Assembly: GCF_028747205.1 (NCBI RefSeq)
Contig: NZ_CP112880.1
Location: 3,286,001-3,350,000, forward strand
DNA from: Streptomyces sp. CA-278952
GTDB taxonomy: Bacteria > Actinomycetota > Actinomycetes > Streptomycetales > Streptomycetaceae
DNA: 64,000 nt
Direction: 5' to 3'
Position numbers and translations under genes: made by a program. Each line of letters starts with the position of its first letter. Position 1 is the first letter of the stretch. Under the pieces are notes generated by a model. The model was given only the letters and a program-made list of their open reading frames with translations, ran no database searches and was not told the DNA's origin. Positions 41,751-50,959 of this stretch are shown piece after piece.

Positions 41751-42944
41751 TCAGTACGACTTCGGCAGGCCCAGCGTCTGGTGCGAGACGTAGTTGAGGA
41801 TCATCTCGCGGCTGACCGGGGCGATCCGGGCGACCCGGGACGCGGTGATCAGGGAGGCAAGGCCGTACTCGCGGGTCAGGCCGTTGCCGCCGAGGGTGTG
41901 CACGGCCTGGTCGACCGCCTTCACGCACGCTTCCCCGGCCGCGTACTTCGCCATGTTCGCCGCCTCGCCCGCCCCGACGTCGTCGCCCTCGTCGTACAGC
42001 CGGGCCGCCTTCTGCATCATCAGGCGCGACAGCTCCAGGTCGATGTGCGCGGTGGCCAGCGGGTGCGCGATGGCCTGGTGGGAGCCGATCGGGGCCTTCC
42101 ACACCTGCCGGGTACGGGCATACTCGACGGCCTTGCCGAGCGCGAAGCGGCCCATGCCGATGCCGAACGCGGCCGTCATGATCCGTTCGGGGTTGAGTCC
42201 CGCGAAGAGCTGGAGGAGGCCCGCGTCCTCGTCGCCGACCAGGGCGTCGGCCGGCAGGCGTACGTCGTCCAGGACCAGCTCGAACTGCTTCTCGGGGGCG
42301 TGGAGTTCCATGTCGATCTGGTGCCGGCCGAAGCCCTCGGCGTCGCGCGGGACGATGAACAGGCAGGGTTTCAGCTTCCCCGAGCGGGCGTCCTCGGTGC
42401 GGCCGACGATCAGCGTGGCGTCGGCTATGTCGACGCCGGACACGAAGACCTTGCGGCCGGTGAGCAGCCAGTCGGCGTCCGGGCCCGTGCCGTCGCGGCG
42501 GGCGGTGGTGGTGATGCGATGGGAGTTGGAGCCGGCGTCGGGCTCGGTGATGCCGAAGGCCATGGTGAGGCTTCCGTCGGCGAGGCCCCGCAGCCACGTC
42601 CGCTTCTGTTCGTCCGTGCCGAAGCGGGCGATGACCGTGCCGCAGATCGCGGGCGACACGATCATCATGAGGAGGGGCGAGCCGGCCGCACCCAACTCCT
42701 CCAGGACGATCGAGAGTTCGGCCATCCCGCCGCCTCCGCCGCCGTACTCCTCGGGGAGGTTCACCCCGAGGTAGCCGAGCTTGGCGGCCTCCGCCCACAG
42801 CTCGTCGGTGTGGGCGCCCTCGCGGAGGACGGTGGTCATGTAGTCGCGCCCGTACCGCTTGCCGAGGGCGGCGACGGCGGCGCGCAGGGCCTGGTGCTCT
42901 TCGGTCTCGAGGGTGGTGCCGGCGGCGGTGCGGGCGGTGCTCAT
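41751..42944 (-). CDS. Acyl-CoA dehydrogenase
   Basis: 397 residues, ATG 42944 overlapping the carboxylase-alpha stop (ATGA). FAD-enzyme signatures: FGITEPDAGSNSHRITTTA, WLLTGRKVFVSGVDIADATL, ANMAKYAAGEACVKAVDQAV and LGGNGLTREYGLASLITASR. Introduces the alpha-beta double bond. In this operon it likely acts on a branched-chain or terpenoid acyl-CoA. Confidence 0.92.
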   Translation of the reverse strand: MSTARTAAGTTLETEEHQALRAAVAALGKRYGRDYMTTVLREGAHTDELWAEAAKLGYLGVNLPEEYGGGGGGMAELSIVLEELGAAGSPLLMMIVSPAICGTVIARFGTDEQKRTWLRGLADGSLTMAFGITEPDAGSNSHRITTTARRDGTGPDADWLLTGRKVFVSGVDIADATLIVGRTEDARSGKLKPCLFIVPRDAEGFGRHQIDMELHAPEKQFELVLDDVRLPADALVGDEDAGLLQLFAGLNPERIMTAAFGIGMGRFALGKAVEYARTRQVWKAPIGSHQAIAHPLATAHIDLELSRLMMQKAARLYDEGDDVGAGEAANMAKYAAGEACVKAVDQAVHTLGGNGLTREYGLASLITASRVARIAPVSREMILNYVSHQTLGLPKSY

Positions 42945-44920
42945 GCGGTCTCCTCCGGTACGGGGATGGCGGCCGGGTCCTCCTGGACCACGGCGAGCAG
43001 CGCGCCGACCTCGACCTGGAGTCCGGGGGCGGCGTGCAGGGCGGTGAGGGTGCCGGAGGCGGGGGCGAGGATGCGGTGCTCCATCTTCATCGCCTCCAGC
43101 CAGATCAGCGGCTGCCCGGCCTCGACGGGGGCCCCGGCGGCCAGGCCCTCCGCGAGGCGGACGACGGTCCCGGGCATCGGGGCGAGCAGGGAGCCCGGTT
43201 CGGTGTGCGTGGCGGGGTCGGTGAAGCGGGGCAGGGCGGTGAAGGCGTACGAGGTGTCGGCGGTGTCCACGTACACCCGGTCGCCGTCACGGTCGGCGGT
43301 GACCGTGAAGGGCCGTGCCACGCCGCCCACTTCGAGGGTGACCCGGTCCGGGGTGACGGTGAGGACCCGGACGCCCGGGGCGTCGTGCGGTTCCGGGACG
43401 CCGGTGCGCGGGGTGCGGTAGGCGGCCTCGTACTCGGTCCCGTCGGGCTCGCTCCGGTAGCGCTTGACCTGCGGCCCGGATGCCACGTTGCGCCAGGCCC
43501 CGAAGCGGGTGGGGGCGGGGCCGCCGGAGGCGGTGGTGCGGACGGCTGCCGCCAGGGCCGCGGCGAGGGCGGCCGTCGCCGGGTCCCGGCCGGGGGCCGG
43601 GGCGGTCAGGGCCGCCAGGTGCCGGTCGTAGAACCCGGTGTCCAGGCGCGGCGCCGCGAAGTCCGGGTGGCGCAACGACCGTACGAGCAGGTCGCGGTTG
43701 GTGACCGGGCCGTGGACCCGGGCCCGCTCCAGCGCGCGGGCCAGCAGCCGGACGGCCCCGGCGCGGGTCGGGGCGTGGGCGATCACCTTGGCCAGCATCG
43801 GGTCGTAGTGCACGCCGATGGTGTCGCCGCCGGTGTACCCGGTGTCCAGGCGCAGGCCCGGCGCTTGCGGGACGTCCAGGGCGAGGAGCGCGCCGGTCTG
43901 CGGCTGCCAGTCCCGGGCGGGGTCCTCGGCGTAGAGCCGGGCCTCGACCGCGTGGCCCGACGGCGACGGGGGCGCCGGCTCCAGCGGCTCGCCCTCCGCC
44001 ACCCGCAGTTGCAGGGCGACCAGGTCGATCCCGAACACGGCCTCCGTGACCGGGTGTTCGACCTGGAGGCGGGTGTTCATCTCCAGGAAGTAGGGGTGGC
44101 CTTCGGCGGAGACCAGGAACTCCACGGTCCCCGCGCCCCGGTAGCCGACCGCCCGGGCAGCCGCCACCGCCGCCTCGTGGAGCCGGGTGCGCAGGGCGTC
44201 GTCCAGGCCCGGGGCGGGGGCCTCCTCGATGACCTTCTGGTGGCGGCGCTGGAGCGAGCAGTCCCGGGTGCCGAGCGCCCACACGGTGTCGTGCTCGTCC
44301 GCCATCACCTGGACCTCGACGTGCCGGCCGCGCTCCACGTACGGCTCGGCAAAGACCTCTCCGTCCCCGAAGGCGGCCGCGGCCTCGGCGGCGGCCGCGA
44401 GCAGTTCGCCGGGGAGCGCGTCGAGTTCGCGGACGATCCGCATGCCGCGTCCGCCGCCGCCGGACGCCGCCTTCAGCAGCAGCGGCAGATCGTCGGGGTC
44501 CGCCGTCGCCGGGTCCACGGGGGCCAGCAACGGGACCCCGGCCCCGCCCATCAGCTCCTTGGCCCGGGTCTTGGACGCCATCAGCTCGATGGCCTTCACC
44601 GGCGGGCCCACCCACACCAGGCCCGCGTCCCGCACGGCGGCGGCGAAGGCGGCGTTCTCGGAGAGGAAGCCGTAGCCGGGGTGCACGGCGTCCGCCCCGG
44701 CGGCCAGCGCGGCGGCCACGAGGAGGTCGCCGCGCAGATACGTGTCGGCGGGGGCCGCGCCCGGCAGGCGTACGGCGAGGTCGGCCTCCCGTACGTGCAG
44801 GGCGCCGGCGTCCGCGTCGGAGTGCACGGCGACCGTGGTGATGCCCAGGTCGCGGCAGGTGCGGAAGATCCGGCAGGCGATCTCGCCCCGGTTGGCGACG
44901 AGCAGGGTGTCGATGGTCAT
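42941..44920 (-). CDS. Acyl-CoA carboxylase alpha subunit (biotin carboxylase + BCCP)
   Basis: 659 residues from ATG 44920 (MTIDTLLVANRGEIACRIF). Biotin-carboxylase domain with ATP-grasp loop LLLKAASGGGGRGMRIV, HVEVQVMADEH, LQRRHQKVIEEAPAP and FLEMNTRLQVEHPVTE; then a linker and a C-terminal biotinyl domain with the target Lys in EAMKMEH. Carboxylates biotin, then the beta subunit transfers CO2 to an acyl-CoA, probably methylcrotonyl- or geranyl-type. Confidence 0.93.
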   Translation of the reverse strand: MTIDTLLVANRGEIACRIFRTCRDLGITTVAVHSDADAGALHVREADLAVRLPGAAPADTYLRGDLLVAAALAAGADAVHPGYGFLSENAAFAAAVRDAGLVWVGPPVKAIELMASKTRAKELMGGAGVPLLAPVDPATADPDDLPLLLKAASGGGGRGMRIVRELDALPGELLAAAAEAAAAFGDGEVFAEPYVERGRHVEVQVMADEHDTVWALGTRDCSLQRRHQKVIEEAPAPGLDDALRTRLHEAAVAAARAVGYRGAGTVEFLVSAEGHPYFLEMNTRLQVEHPVTEAVFGIDLVALQLRVAEGEPLEPAPPSPSGHAVEARLYAEDPARDWQPQTGALLALDVPQAPGLRLDTGYTGGDTIGVHYDPMLAKVIAHAPTRAGAVRLLARALERARVHGPVTNRDLLVRSLRHPDFAAPRLDTGFYDRHLAALTAPAPGRDPATAALAAALAAAVRTTASGGPAPTRFGAWRNVASGPQVKRYRSEPDGTEYEAAYRTPRTGVPEPHDAPGVRVLTVTPDRVTLEVGGVARPFTVTADRDGDRVYVDTADTSYAFTALPRFTDPATHTEPGSLLAPMPGTVVRLAEGLAAGAPVEAGQPLIWLEAMKMEHRILAPASGTLTALHAAPGLQVEVGALLAVVQEDPAAIPVPEETA

Positions 44921-44927
44921 CTGGGCC

Positions 44928-46526
44928 TCACATCCGGAAGACGCCGAAGCCGCCGCGGGCGCCCTCGACCGGTGCGGTGTGGATCGCGGACAGGCACATG
45001 CCGAGGACGGTCCGGGTGTCGCGCGGGTCGATGACCCCGTCGTCGTACAGCCGCCCGGACAGGAACACCGGCAGCGACTCCGCCTCGATCTGCTGCTCCA
45101 CCATCGCCCGCAGCCCGGCGTCGGCCTCGTCGTCGTACGGCTGCCCCTTGGCGGCGGCGGAGGCGCGGGCGACGATGGACAGGACCCCGGCGAGCTGCTG
45201 CGGTCCCATGACGGCGGACTTGCTGCTCGGCCAGGCGAAGAGGAAGCGCGGATCGTAGGCACGGCCGCACATGCCGTAGTGGCCGGCCCCGTAGGACGCG
45301 CCCATCAGGACCGACAGGTGCGGGACCTTCGAGTTGGCGACCGCGTTGATCATCATCGCGCCGTGCTTGATGATGCCGCCCTGCTCGTACTCCTTGCCGA
45401 CCATGTAGCCGGTGGTGTTGTGGAGGAAGAGGAGCGGGATGTCGCGCTGGTTCGCCAACTGGATGAACTGGGCGGCCTTCTGGGACTCCTCGCTGAACAG
45501 CACCCCCTGGGCGTTGGCGAGGATCCCGACCGGGTAGCCGTGCAGCCGAGCCCAGCCGGTGACCAGGCTCGTCCCGTACAGCGGTTTGAACGTGTCGAAG
45601 TCCGAGCCGTCGACGAGCCGGGCGATGACCTCGCGCGGGTCGAAGGGCGCTTTCAGATCGCCCGGCACGATGCCGAGCAGCTCGTCCTCGTCGTACTTCG
45701 GCGGTTCGGCGGGGCCCGGATCGGGGTGTGCCTTGCGCCAGTTGAGGCGGGCGACGATCCGCCGGGCCTGCCGGATCGCGTCGTGCTCGTCGACGGCGAA
45801 GTGGTCGGCGAGCCCGGAGATGCGGGCGTGCATCTCGGCGCCGCCGAGGGACTCGTCGTCGCTCTCCTCGCCGGTCGCCATCTTCACCAGGGGCGGTCCG
45901 CCGAGGAAGACCTTGGACCGGTCCTTGATCATCACGGTGTGGTCGGACATGCCGGGGACGTACGCGCCTCCGGCCGTGGAGTTGCCGAACACGACGGCCA
46001 CGGTGGGGATTCCGGCGGCGGAGAGCCGGGTGATATCGCGGAAGAGGGCACCGCCCGGGATGAAGATCTCCTTCTGGGACGGCAGGTCGGCCCCGCCGGA
46101 CTCCACCAGGCTGATGGCAGGGAGCCGGTTGGCGAAGGCGATCTCGTTGGCGCGCAGGGCCTTCTTCAGCGTCCACGGGTTCGAGGCCCCGCCGCGTACC
46201 GTCGGGTCGTTGGCGGTGATCAGGCACTCGACGCCCTCCACCACCCCGATCCCCGTGACGAGCGAGGCGCCGACCGCGTAATCGCTGCCCCACGCGGCCA
46301 GCGGCGACAGTTCCAGGAACGGGGTGTCGGGGTCGACGAGCAGCTCGATCCGCTCGCGGGCCGGGAGCTTGCCGCGCTTCCGGTGCCGGGCGACGTACTT
46401 CTCGCCGCCGCCCGCGAGCGCCTTGGCGTGCTCGGTCTCCAGCTCGGCGAGTTTGGCCACCATGGTGGCCCGGTTGGCCGCGTACTCGGGGCCGTCGGTG
46501 TCGAGCCCGGTGGGCAGGCCGGTCAT
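44928..46526 (-). CDS. Acyl-CoA carboxylase beta subunit (carboxyltransferase)
   Basis: 532 residues, ATG 46526 overlapping the AtuA stop. Both crotonase-like halves are present: RGKLPARERIELLVD, SGGADLPSQKEIFIPGG, GNSTAGGAYVPGMSDH, FLHNTTGYMVGKEYEQGG and GAGHYGMCGRAYDPRFLFAW. The sequence is of the MccB/AtuC type (methylcrotonyl- or geranyl-CoA carboxylase). Forms the holoenzyme with the next gene, 7 bp downstream. Confidence 0.93.
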   Translation of the reverse strand: MTGLPTGLDTDGPEYAANRATMVAKLAELETEHAKALAGGGEKYVARHRKRGKLPARERIELLVDPDTPFLELSPLAAWGSDYAVGASLVTGIGVVEGVECLITANDPTVRGGASNPWTLKKALRANEIAFANRLPAISLVESGGADLPSQKEIFIPGGALFRDITRLSAAGIPTVAVVFGNSTAGGAYVPGMSDHTVMIKDRSKVFLGGPPLVKMATGEESDDESLGGAEMHARISGLADHFAVDEHDAIRQARRIVARLNWRKAHPDPGPAEPPKYDEDELLGIVPGDLKAPFDPREVIARLVDGSDFDTFKPLYGTSLVTGWARLHGYPVGILANAQGVLFSEESQKAAQFIQLANQRDIPLLFLHNTTGYMVGKEYEQGGIIKHGAMMINAVANSKVPHLSVLMGASYGAGHYGMCGRAYDPRFLFAWPSSKSAVMGPQQLAGVLSIVARASAAAKGQPYDDEADAGLRAMVEQQIEAESLPVFLSGRLYDDGVIDPRDTRTVLGMCLSAIHTAPVEGARGGFGVFRM

Positions 46527-48256
46527 GCGGTCACCTCCGGGAGGGGGACGCCTTCCAGCAGCGGTACGGGGACGGGCAGCGACCGGGACCGCAGCCACTC
46601 CCCCAGCGCCTTGGCCTGCGGGTCGAAGCGGGCCTGCGCGGCGACGCCCTCGCCCAGCAGGCCGTGGACGGTGAAGTTCAGGGCGCGGAGGCCCGGCAGC
46701 ACATGGCGCACGACGGTCAGGGCGGCGGTCTCCGGCAGGAGTTCCTTCAGCCGCTCGACGGTCAACTCGTGCGCCAACCAGCGCCAGGCGTCGTCGTCGC
46801 GCACCCAGACGCCCACGTTGGCGTCGCCGCCCTTGTCGCCGCTGCGGGCGCCCGCGATCAGACCGAGGGGTGCGCGCCGGGTGGGGGTGGAGGCGGGATA
46901 CGGCTCGGTGAGCGGCGGCGCGTCGGGTTCGGCCAACTCCTGGGTGCGGGAGGGAGGTTCCTGTACTTCTCTGCGGCCGTCCGGCAGTACGGCGGTGTGC
47001 TCGACGTCCGCCGCCGGCACGGCCCTGGCCTCGAACACCCCGTAGGGCGCGCCCCTTCCGGGTGGGGCGGTGACGTGGAAGCCCGGGTAGCTGCCGAGGG
47101 CCAGCTCCACGGCGGCCCCGGAGACGGCCCGGCCGACCGCGTCGGCGTCCCTGTCGCGGACGACGAGCCGCAGCAGGGCGCTGGCCCGCTCCTCGGTGTC
47201 GGCGTCGGCGTGGTCGGTCCGGGCCAGCTCCCAGCGCACCTCGGCCGGCGGGCGCCCGCCGACCCGTGCCAGGGCATCGGCGAACTGGGCTTGCACCAGG
47301 CCCGCTTTGGCCTCGATGTCCAGGCCGGTGAGGACGAAGGCGACCTCGTTGCGCCAGCCGCCGAGCCGGGTGAGCCCCGCCTTGAGGCTGGGCGGCGGGG
47401 CCTCGCCTCGTACGCCGTCGATACGGACCCGGTCCGGGCCGTCCGGGGTCAGCGTCACGGTGTCGAGGCGGGCGGTGACGTCGGGGCCCGCGTACCGGGC
47501 TCCGCCGGTCTCGTAGAGGAGTTGGGCGGTGACGGTGCCGACGTCGACGACCCCGCCCGTACCGTCGTGCTTGGTGATGACCGAGGAGCCGTCGGCGTGG
47601 ATCTCGGCGAGCGGGAAGCCGGGGCGGCGCAGGAGGCGGGCGTCGTGCTCGCGGAAGAACGCGTAGTTCCCGCCGGTCACCTGCGTGCCGCACTCCAGGA
47701 CGTGCCCGGCGACGACGGCTCCGGCGAGCGCGTCCAGGTCGTCCGGGCCCCAGCCGAAGTGGGCGGCGGCGGGCCCGGTGACCAGGGCCGCGTCGGTGAC
47801 CCGGCCGGTGACGACGACATCCGCCCCGGCCCGCAGACAGGCGGCGATCCCGGAGCCGCCGAGGTAGGCGTTGGCGGTGAGGAACCCGTCCGGGACGGGC
47901 AGGCTGTCGCCCTCGACGTGGGCGACGGTGACGGGCACGCCGACCTTTGCAGCCAACTGCCTCACCGCGTCGGCCAGTCCGGCCGGGTTGAGGCCGCCCG
48001 CGTTGGCGACGATCCGCACCCCGCGCTCGTGGGCGAGGCCGAGCCCTTCCTCCAACTGGCGCAGGAAGGTGGTGGCGTAGCCCTTGTCCGGGTCCTTGAG
48101 GCGGCTCCGGCCGAGGATGAGCATGGTCAGCTCGGCGAGGTAGTCCCCGGTGACGACGTCGAGGGGGCCGCCGATCAGCATCTCGCGCAGCGCGTCGAAC
48201 CGGTCGCCGTAGAAGCCGGAGGCGTTGCCGATCCGGAGGGGCGCGGGGGCGCTCAC
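46523..48256 (-). CDS. AtuA-family protein (acyclic terpene utilisation, DUF1446)
   Basis: 577 residues from GTG 48256, overlapping the upstream stop (GTGA). N-terminal DUF1446 part: RIGNASGFYGDRFDALREML, GDYLAELTMLIL, RIVANAGGLNPAGLADAV, GSGIAACLRAGADVVVTGRV and TQVTGGNYAFF; the C-terminal ~110 residues form the second domain (GARSGDKGGDANVGVWVRDD). In Pseudomonas AtuA belongs to the citronellol/geraniol degradation cluster. Its exact reaction is unclear; the context points to terpenoid or leucine-like acyl-CoA catabolism. Confidence 0.88.
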   Translation of the reverse strand: MSAPAPLRIGNASGFYGDRFDALREMLIGGPLDVVTGDYLAELTMLILGRSRLKDPDKGYATTFLRQLEEGLGLAHERGVRIVANAGGLNPAGLADAVRQLAAKVGVPVTVAHVEGDSLPVPDGFLTANAYLGGSGIAACLRAGADVVVTGRVTDAALVTGPAAAHFGWGPDDLDALAGAVVAGHVLECGTQVTGGNYAFFREHDARLLRRPGFPLAEIHADGSSVITKHDGTGGVVDVGTVTAQLLYETGGARYAGPDVTARLDTVTLTPDGPDRVRIDGVRGEAPPPSLKAGLTRLGGWRNEVAFVLTGLDIEAKAGLVQAQFADALARVGGRPPAEVRWELARTDHADADTEERASALLRLVVRDRDADAVGRAVSGAAVELALGSYPGFHVTAPPGRGAPYGVFEARAVPAADVEHTAVLPDGRREVQEPPSRTQELAEPDAPPLTEPYPASTPTRRAPLGLIAGARSGDKGGDANVGVWVRDDDAWRWLAHELTVERLKELLPETAALTVVRHVLPGLRALNFTVHGLLGEGVAAQARFDPQAKALGEWLRSRSLPVPVPLLEGVPLPEVTA

Positions 48257-49059
48257 TGGGGGTCGCCCTGCTCCGCGCGGGGCGGGCGGCCCGGCCCGGG
48301 AGGCCCCGCGAAGGCCTGGGCGATCCCGAGCCACTGGTCGGCGTCGCGCCCCTCGGCGGTGACCGCGAGGTCGGAGCGGTGGGCGCGCTGGGTGACCAGG
48401 AGGCAGAAGTCGAGGAGCGGTCCGGTGATCCGCTGGACGGCCTCCTCCGGCCCGTACGTGATCAACTCGCCGCCCGGGGTGTGCAGTTCGACGCGGAACT
48501 CCTCCTCGGGCGCGGCGATCCCGCGCACCCCGTAGGCGTAGTTCCGGGCCCGGACGCCGATCCGCGCCACATGCCGGAGCCGGGTGGTGGGGGTCCGGGT
48601 CACCCCGAGGGCGTCGGCGATGTCCTGGCCGTGCGCCCAGGTCTCCATGAGCCGGGCGGTCGCCATGGACGCGATGCTCATCGGCGGCCCGTACCAGGGG
48701 ATCCGGGTGCCGGCCGGGGCGTCCCTCAGGGCCTTGTCGAGCCGGTGCCGCCCCTGCCGCCACCGGGCGAGCAGGGCGTCCGGGTCATGGGCGGCGACCA
48801 GCGCCTCGGCCGCCTCGTCGACGAAGGTCTCGGGCGCGGCGAGGGCCTTGACCACCTCGTCCCCGAACCGGTCCGGCTCGGTGGCCGCCAGCAGCGCGAC
48901 CTCGTCGGTCCAGCTGAGGTGGGCGATCTGGTGGGCCACGGTCCACCGCTCGGCCGGGGTCGGCCCGCGCCAGCCGGGCACGTCCAACTCGCGTACGAGT
49001 GCGTCGAGTTCGTCGCTCTCTGCGCGCAGATCGTCGATCACGGCTATGACAGCGGACAC
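48253..49059 (-). CDS. TIGR03084-type DinB-like metal-binding protein
   Basis: 268 residues from GTG 49059 (VSAVIAVIDDLRAESDELD), five bases after GGGAG. Metal-site segments: WTVAHQIAHLSWTDE, and METWAHGQDIADALG with His-x3-Asp. It is the first gene of the acyl-CoA operon. Members are mycothiol-dependent-enzyme-like; the role in the pathway is not known. The operator-like palindrome starts 59 bp upstream of this start. Confidence 0.85.
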   Translation of the reverse strand: MSAVIAVIDDLRAESDELDALVRELDVPGWRGPTPAERWTVAHQIAHLSWTDEVALLAATEPDRFGDEVVKALAAPETFVDEAAEALVAAHDPDALLARWRQGRHRLDKALRDAPAGTRIPWYGPPMSIASMATARLMETWAHGQDIADALGVTRTPTTRLRHVARIGVRARNYAYGVRGIAAPEEEFRVELHTPGGELITYGPEEAVQRITGPLLDFCLLVTQRAHRSDLAVTAEGRDADQWLGIAQAFAGPPGPGRPPRAEQGDPQ

Positions 49060-49117
49060 GTGCGCTCCCCTCGGGACCGGGTGTGGTGCCCAGGAGCATG
49101 GCAGCGCACCAGGAAAC

Positions 49118-49139
49118 AATCAAGCACGCTTGCATGATT
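49118..49139. promoter_or_regulatory. 22-bp near-palindrome upstream of the acyl-CoA operon
   Basis: The half-sites AATCAAGCACG (49118-49128) and CTTGCATGATT (49129-49139) are complementary at 9 of 11 positions. It is the only strong dyad before the first operon gene and is in the right place for the TetR repressor encoded at 38633-39244. Confidence 0.6.
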
Positions 49140-49195
49140 TTCTGACCGGGGTGTGCGGGGTGCGGGTGTGCGGGTGTGCGGGGTGACGCGCAGGT

Positions 49196-49978
49196 GGGCT
49201 GTCCGTCCTTCTCGGCGCGAGGACGTAATCCGCCACGGGCGTCGAGGAGGAAGTTCTGCACGACGATCTGTCGCAACGCTTCCGCGCGAGGCCCCGCCCG
49301 TGGTACGGAAGGCGATCTAGGAGCCGGCGGGCGTCCGCTCCCGCCTGCTTGAGCCGGGTGACAGGGTGACTCGGCTGACTGGGGAGTCGGACTGGACGCC
49401 CGTGGCGGGTGGCCCACTCGGCATCCACCAGGCCATCGAGGATGTCCGGTGCCCGCTGGGCGGCTTCTTCCAAGGCCGCGCGCACCGCTTCGAGTACGAG
49501 CTCCAGGCGGGTGAGGTCTCGCGCGGCGGCCGGGACTCGGGTGGAGTCGGTGCGCTGCCTCCCGCGTCCGGGGACCATGCCGGCTTCCCGCATCCGTGTC
49601 AGCGACAGGAGGAGCAGCTGGTCCGCGCGGTCGTCCTCGCACAGGCGATCACGGAAGTCCGTCAGCACGCTGTGGTGGAATCCCGGGTCGTCCAGGTCCA
49701 GGGCGTGTGCGTACGTGAAGTCGATGCGGCACGGTTTCGGCCGCCTGCCGGTCGGAGAGATTGAGCAGAAACTGCAGGACACAGACCGTGGCCAGCTGGG
49801 CCGGCGAGAGTCCGGGGCGGCCATCGCGCGGGTACCAAAAAGCGAAGTCCCTGTCGTCCCAGAGACCATCGAGGTGATCACGTACCCACATCGCCGTGGT
49901 GCCGCTGGGGTTACTGGCCCGCGCCATCTGGGCTGTGAGCTCGGGAGCCACCGCACCGGACCGCGGACGAACGGACAC
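49196..49978 (-). pseudogene. IS1182-family transposase relic, frameshifted and 3'-truncated
   Basis: Starts like an intact transposase at ATG 49978 (MSVRPRSGAVAPELTAQMAR, WVRDHLDGLWDDRDFAFWYP, LSPAQLATVCVLQFLLNLSD). Near 49720-49735 the frame shifts and continues as CRIDFTYAHALDLDDPGF and DRLCEDDRADQLLLLSLTRM. A second shift near 49285 leads to EALRQIVVQNFLLDARGGL, and similarity stops at about 49196. The DDE core is incomplete. No terminal inverted repeats could be assigned. The catalytic C-terminus is gone, so it is inactive. Confidence 0.8.
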
Positions 49979-50077
49979 TGATCACCCCAGGAGGACGGAA
50001 CTACGGAGGACCATCCGAAAGGTTCCAAGCGCCAACAGCCCCCGTACCGAGAACTCCAAGATCCCCGAAAGAGTCGC

Positions 50078-50581
50078 TCAGTAGTAGATGACTGAATCGA
50101 TGTAGATCTTCGGGTCATCCGGCAAGACACCCTCGTAGGCATCTCCCATAAGTACGGACTCTCTGCCAATTTGGCCTGGCGCTATTTGCTTGAATTCAAA
50201 CTTTGTGGTTTGCACCCAGTCCGTTCCGTTGCCTATGCTGACAGTGACCCTAATATTGTGATTCAAGTCAGTCTTATTGGTGGCGTTGCAGGCAACTCTG
50301 ATGCCGATCGCATCGCGAGTGGCTCGCACCTCAGTGTCGCCGAGCGTCACGACCTTCGTCTTCCCCAGGTAGCTGATGACCGGCGACGGCTCCTGACTGA
50401 CTTCAGCTGCCGTCGGAGCACTTGGGGCACTACTCGGCGCGGTAGAGACAGAGGCAGGGGCAGTAACCGATGAATCAGGAAGAGGGCTCTCGCCGTTCGA
50501 GCACCCGGTGACTACCAGCGCGGTAGTGACCAGTGCTGCGCCCCAGAAGATGGGGCGCAGCAGCAAGTTGAAGTCTGGCAC
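50078..50581 (-). CDS. Small lipoprotein of unusually low GC
   Basis: 167 residues from GTG 50581, overlapping the stop of the broken upstream gene by one base. Signal peptide with lipobox VVTGC (residue ~27), a Ser/Ala/Pro linker, then a beta-rich domain (YLGKTKVVTLGDTEVRA, RVACNATNKTDLNHNIRV, IDSVIYY). The DNA is roughly 50-55 percent GC in long stretches, well below its surroundings, which points to recent acquisition. Function unknown. Confidence 0.7.
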   Translation of the reverse strand: MPDFNLLLRPIFWGAALVTTALVVTGCSNGESPLPDSSVTAPASVSTAPSSAPSAPTAAEVSQEPSPVISYLGKTKVVTLGDTEVRATRDAIGIRVACNATNKTDLNHNIRVTVSIGNGTDWVQTTKFEFKQIAPGQIGRESVLMGDAYEGVLPDDPKIYIDSVIYY

Positions 50582-50846
50582 TAGTTGCAGGCTCCTACAC
50601 CGAGGGTGTTGTCGACGACCACCTTGCTGCCGACCTTCATGTAGGAGTACACCACGCCGCAGTAGCCCTTGTTCTGGTATACCGGCCCGGCGTAGGTGCT
50701 GTACGTACCGAAGTCCTGAACATCGGGCGTGGAAGTGTAGTTGTCCTTTAGCGGGCAGCCCCGACAGAGATGGTGTAGCCGGATCCGCAAACGTTGGCAG
50801 CAGCTGCAGCTACCGTCGGTTCAGCCCTGTCACCATGGGGCGTTAC
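50581..50846 (-). pseudogene. Spore-associated-protein-A-like gene, truncated and frameshifted
   Basis: The 3' part in one frame reads KDNYTSTPDVQDFGTYSTY, AGPVYQNKGYCGVVYSY, ending GVGACN. The 5' part in another frame reads AAAANVCGSGYTISVGAA, then hits a stop. Together they resemble SapA-like secreted proteins (VCGSGY near the N-terminus, YAGPVY later). The signal peptide is missing, as an in-frame stop lies just upstream. So it is broken at least twice. Confidence 0.5.
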
Positions 50847-50959
50847 TCAACCGCCCTCCCCCGGTTCACCCGCCGCTGAAGGCGACGTCGTGGCGCCCGT
50901 CGCCGCGGAAGGCCATGCCCGGCAGGGGCATGGCCTTCCATGATCCGGTAGGCGCAGGC

